Source of the DNA: Utricularia gibba
Lineage: Eukaryota > Streptophyta > Magnoliopsida > Lamiales > Lentibulariaceae
Assembly: GCA_002189035.1 (NCBI GenBank)
Contig: NEEC01000004.1
Location: 3,162,001 to 3,226,000, forward strand
Reading direction: 5' to 3'
DNA length: 64,000 bases
The notes below the pieces were generated by a model, which was not told the DNA's origin, did not search any database, and saw nothing but the letters and a program-made list of their open reading frames with translations. A program made the translations under genes and the position numbers. Below, piece by piece: positions 60,877 through 64,000 of this stretch; position 1 is the stretch's first letter; every line of letters begins with the position of its first letter.

Positions 60877-62036
60877 TGATGGTAATTCTGCAAGTGCACA
60901 GAAATCGTCGAAGTAATAAAATAAGATCGTATCCACAACGAATTGTTATTGGAATATTCTTTTCAAAACAAAGATTTAAAAAGATTGAAAATAAAAGAAA
61001 GATTGGGTTTTGAAGACAATAAGAAAAGTGGTCTTGGATCTAAGATCCACCTTACTTGAAACTCGCTCTTGTGTGTGTGCAAACCTTGAAGACTGACCTG
61101 CTTGCACAAGCTTTGGGGGTGTTATGCTAAAGTAGTGCTACTCGATGACCGTTATAGCACCGTCCCTTGTTTTGTGGGATTATGGAATCAACCACGCCAC
61201 CAGAGCCATTTCACCTCTTGTGATAACCCATGTTTTCCACACACCCAAATCTAACCCCTACACCTCTCACCTCGCGGACAGATTAGACAGAATGTGTCTT
61301 ACCAACGATGTCCGATTGAGCCCTTCTCCTTAGGTGCTTGAGGCCAACCTTTGATTCTCCCACACTCCCTTAGGGCTATATAGTACTAAATATCACGTTG
61401 ATAAAGAAAACGTTGCAAAAAACAGAATCAAACCTCAAATTAAATGATGAAAAACATAGTAAGAGAGTCACGCGCGCAGGACTTGCGCAAGCAAGGCTTC
61501 ACAACAGATCCTCAGCCGCAAGCGCTCACACGTGCATGTTTGACTCTAAACAACAAAAGTTGATGAAAAACGAAAGGAAAGGAATCCAAAGCATGCTAGA
61601 CTCGACTCTAAACCCTAGATTGACTCTCTGGTCGTCCACCACTTCGACTCTCTTTAGGTCTTTGCGTTTGGATCTTTATATAATGGTGGGGATTTGTCGA
61701 GCTTTCTTGATGGGCTCGCATCAAATCTTCTAGGATGAGATACGATTTCTCCAAGATAAGATGCGAATCTTATCTAATCCGAGAATCTTTGACCGAGTCT
61801 TCATCTCCGGATAGACCAAATCTTAGCCTCCATCAAAGTAGCTCGAAAATCCTCCAAATTATTCCAAATTCGTCCTGAAAAATCACAAAACACATTTTCA
61901 CTCCAAAAAGATCAAAGTGGTATGAAAGATATAAAATTCTTCTAAAAACATAAAGAAAGTGGGATAAAAAGAATGCAAAACTCATCTAAGAGAGTCCTAA
62001 AAACCACAAATATAAGTGACACAAAATCACTTATCA
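60877..62036 (-). mobile_element. 5' LTR of the Athila-type element
   Basis: 1160 bp, the partner of 49387-50545. In element sense it begins TGATAAGTGATTTTGTGTC. It should contain the promoter; a TATAAAGATCC phrase lies near 61675 on the minus strand. Confidence 0.95.
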
Positions 62037-63049
62037 AAGACCTAAGTAGAATTAGTGGAACACGAAAATTCAAATAGAAGTAATTCAGTTTCAGTTCAGA
62101 CTTGAATTCTAGAATTTTTCAATTCAAGTTTTAGACTCCAGTTTATCTCTCTAGAGGAACTTTTCTTTAGAACATTGTTTTCATTTTCCTTGTTTTGTAT
62201 GATTGTTTGTGGCCAGAAACTCTTGTTTCTTGGTTGGGAGACTTCCAACTCTATATTTCGTTAGTTAGTCTCTGCGTGATTATATTATAGACTTTTTGCA
62301 ACAGTCCCTTATTTAAGATTCATGGTTAGTTGATCACTACCTACGAGTTTTGAAGAGTAACAATGTAGAAATCACCAACTCACCCTCTTTTGATTCAAGG
62401 GAGATAACATTTTATCTATGACTATACCCCAAGATCAATAAACAGATAGTGAACTCGTATCTGGATTCATTGAGTCATTGGCAACATTCAGACACATATG
62501 TACAATTCAATCGTGAGGGTAATGATGGTAGGGCCTTTTATCTTCTCGTTCGTCTAAAGGAGAGCAACATCGAGCTATTCCTGTGCCTCCTTGTCAAAGA
62601 GTGTAAGGGAGGGTAGACAATTCCTTACTCCTATAATCAAGTACTCGAGAAGATCATAGAAAAGTGGAGACGTGACGAATGTGGCTGAGCAGGATTCTCA
62701 TCCTAGTAACATTCTCCTTCTTTAAGATTCATTATTTAAGTTCATTTTTGTTGATTATTTACAATTCCCCTATTCAAGCTTCATCATTCACATTTCTACC
62801 ACCTTTTATTTTATGAATTCGTTTATAAATCGTAACAGTTGTATTTGGTGTAATTTCAACTTTCACTAGAAAAACAACTCTTTGTGTTTGATACCCATAC
62901 TATACAATTGTGTTATACGAGTTTTAAAAATTCTTAAAATTTGTTGTAGACACGATACATATCAGTATCCCAAACCTTGATGGTGACAACGGCCATAAAA
63001 AGCACCGATCTTGCCTTTTTACAACCCTAAGATCGCTCGAATCCCAACA
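62037..63049. other. right part of the unidentified segment inside the copia remnant
   Basis: Starts with the AAGAC duplication. No coding sense. The text near 62870-62970 (ACTCTTTGTGTTTGATACCC and ACACGATACATATCA) looks like the end of an LTR, but a matching start was not established. Confidence 0.4.
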
Positions 63050-63540
63050 TGTTGCTTCTCTTTGACAATAAATCTCTCAAGTTGATCCATAAAAAAAATT
63101 CTTTATTTAGTTCAACATATAAAAAGCAATTTTGACATCCATTTGATGGTGTTCCTAACCACTTGATGCCATCATTCTAAAAATTGATTTTGATTGTAGA
63201 ATGTTTCATTACAGGTGAGTAGACATATTTCAAATCCATGCTTGGAACCTGACTGAATCCCCTTGCTTCCAACCTTATTTTCTTCTCTTCTACAACATTT
63301 TCTTTGATCTTGAAAAATCCACTTGCACTTGATTTTTTCCTTTTGATCAGGAAGACTCATAAGTGTCCAAGTGTTGTACTTTAGAAGATAATTCATTTCT
63401 TCATTCATAGCATACCACCATTTTTTAGAATCATCCCATGAAATCACCTTCTCAAGGTCCTTTGATTCGCTACACGTGACAAGCTGATCTGGAGTAGTTA
63501 AGGAAAATGCAAGAAAATCTGCTTTTGCGTATCTTTGAGG
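63050..63540 (-). pseudogene. Ty1/copia RT, upstream half
   Basis: Minus strand. The open frame 63447-63172 reads KKWWYAMNEEMNYLLKYNTW, TLMSLPDQKEKIKCKWIFQ and a KARLVAKGF-like segment in decayed form, then continues beyond stops with IFFMDQLERFIVKEKQHV and breaks off at about 63050. These are the first copia reverse transcriptase blocks; the next ones occur at 48980-48417. Confidence 0.8.
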
Positions 63541-64000
63541 GGGCCATATCTATCTCCTATAAGTAGCAAGGAATCTTTACGAAGTTTCCGTTAATGAAAT
63601 CTAATTGTTGGGATTTTTCTCATCAATGACAACTATCGAATTAGGATACTAACATCAGTTTATACATTATGTTTCTCATAACGCTCAACCTTCTTGAAAT
63701 CAGTTAAAAGTGATTGGCAAAATCAAACTTTTCCTAAGATCAGAAACTTGCCATTATTGGCCTTTAGCACAATAAAATATATTTTATTATGTATTTTTGA
63801 ATAATACTTTAACACACTATTATATCTGTTAAATATACTTTATTGTGTATTTAATATTTTAAATACATTTCTTGTGTATTTTTAGAACAATACTTTAGCA
63901 CACTATTACATCTAGTACACTAGTAAACTTTCTCTTCAAAGTGCTTGGAGAAATCAGATTTTTCCTAAGATTAGAAACATGACTTATCTTAGTTAGAGTT
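63541..64000. other. AT-rich end of window, nothing recognised
   Basis: Probably the upstream continuation of the copia remnant. A phrase with TTATTGTGTATTT recurs near 63790 and 63840. Confidence 0.4.

Larger units (their letters stand above)
49387..62036 (-). mobile_element. Athila-type Ty3/gypsy retrotransposon, both LTRs, TSD AAGAC
   Basis: Full-length element in reverse orientation, about 12.65 kb. LTRs lie at 60877-62036 (5') and 49387-50545 (3'), with a perfect 5-bp target duplication AAGAC (49382-49386 and 62037-62041). Primer binding site next to the 5' LTR, polypurine tract next to the 3' LTR, gag, protease, reverse transcriptase, RNase H and integrase are all identifiable, with in-frame stops and a frameshift. 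Reverse transcriptase and gag resemble the Athila lineage. The LTRs differ by a few percent by eye, so the insertion is not very recent. Two solo LTRs have inserted into it. No envelope-like frame was recognised between integrase and the 3' LTR. Confidence 0.93.

Noticed and set aside
60631-60936. N-terminal extension of the Athila-type gag open frame into the LTR
   Set aside because: The hydrophobic extension crosses the primer binding site and LTR end; the first plausible start is the ATG at 60630.

Overview
This window is nuclear DNA from a flowering plant, most likely a eudicot. The evidence is split genes with GT-AG introns, a class I KNOX homeobox gene, a plastid terminal oxidase gene, a plant-type O-fucosyltransferase, and several plant lineages of LTR retrotransposon, Mutator-like and hAT transposons nested in one another. 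I see no rRNA, tRNA, CRISPR or bacterial-style operon. All exon models were built by eye from splice sites, reading phase and remembered family sequences.

Host genes. There are four. (1) 1860-4878, plus: a ten-exon O-fucosyltransferase-like glycosyltransferase. (2) 8552-10191, minus: a four-exon STM-like KNOX1 transcription factor, intact. (3) 38464-42489, minus: a fourteen-exon AAA-type ATPase, probably organellar. (4) 45139-47733, minus: a nine-exon plastid terminal oxidase (PTOX/IMMUTANS), intact, with all six di-iron ligands. They have unrelated functions and no operon-like logic. Genes 1 and 3 each need single extra bases in homopolymer runs to keep their frame, which looks more like assembly error than decay.

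Mobile DNA. 12976-21418 is an old Mutator-like element with 75-bp tandem repeats in inverted orientation near its two ends, a broken transposase, a solo LTR (16894-17428) and a small hAT-like element (18108-18597). 21.4-25.6 kb is a decayed Ty1/copia element. 25595-34094 is a 5'-truncated Tat-like Ty3/gypsy element with an antisense ORF; its 3' LTR is of the same family as the solo LTR in the Mutator-like element. It interrupts an hAT transposase (34095-35572). 36021-37128 is a solo Athila-type LTR. 43.6-45.0 kb is a second copia remnant. A third copia remnant (48.4-49.0 and 63.05-63.55 kb) is split by an unidentified segment, into which a complete Athila-type element (49387-62036, minus, TSD AAGAC) has inserted. 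That element itself carries two further solo LTRs (51452-52846 and 58147-59635), each with a perfect 5-bp target duplication.

Most notable signals. A 10-bp perfect palindrome, CTTGCGCAAG, occurs about twelve times across the Athila element, in LTR, untranslated and coding sequence and in different reading frames. It is absent from the nested insertions, and I saw it elsewhere only in the related solo LTR. The two polypurine-tract regions of the same element are each flanked by a hairpin with the same loop but compensatory stem changes.
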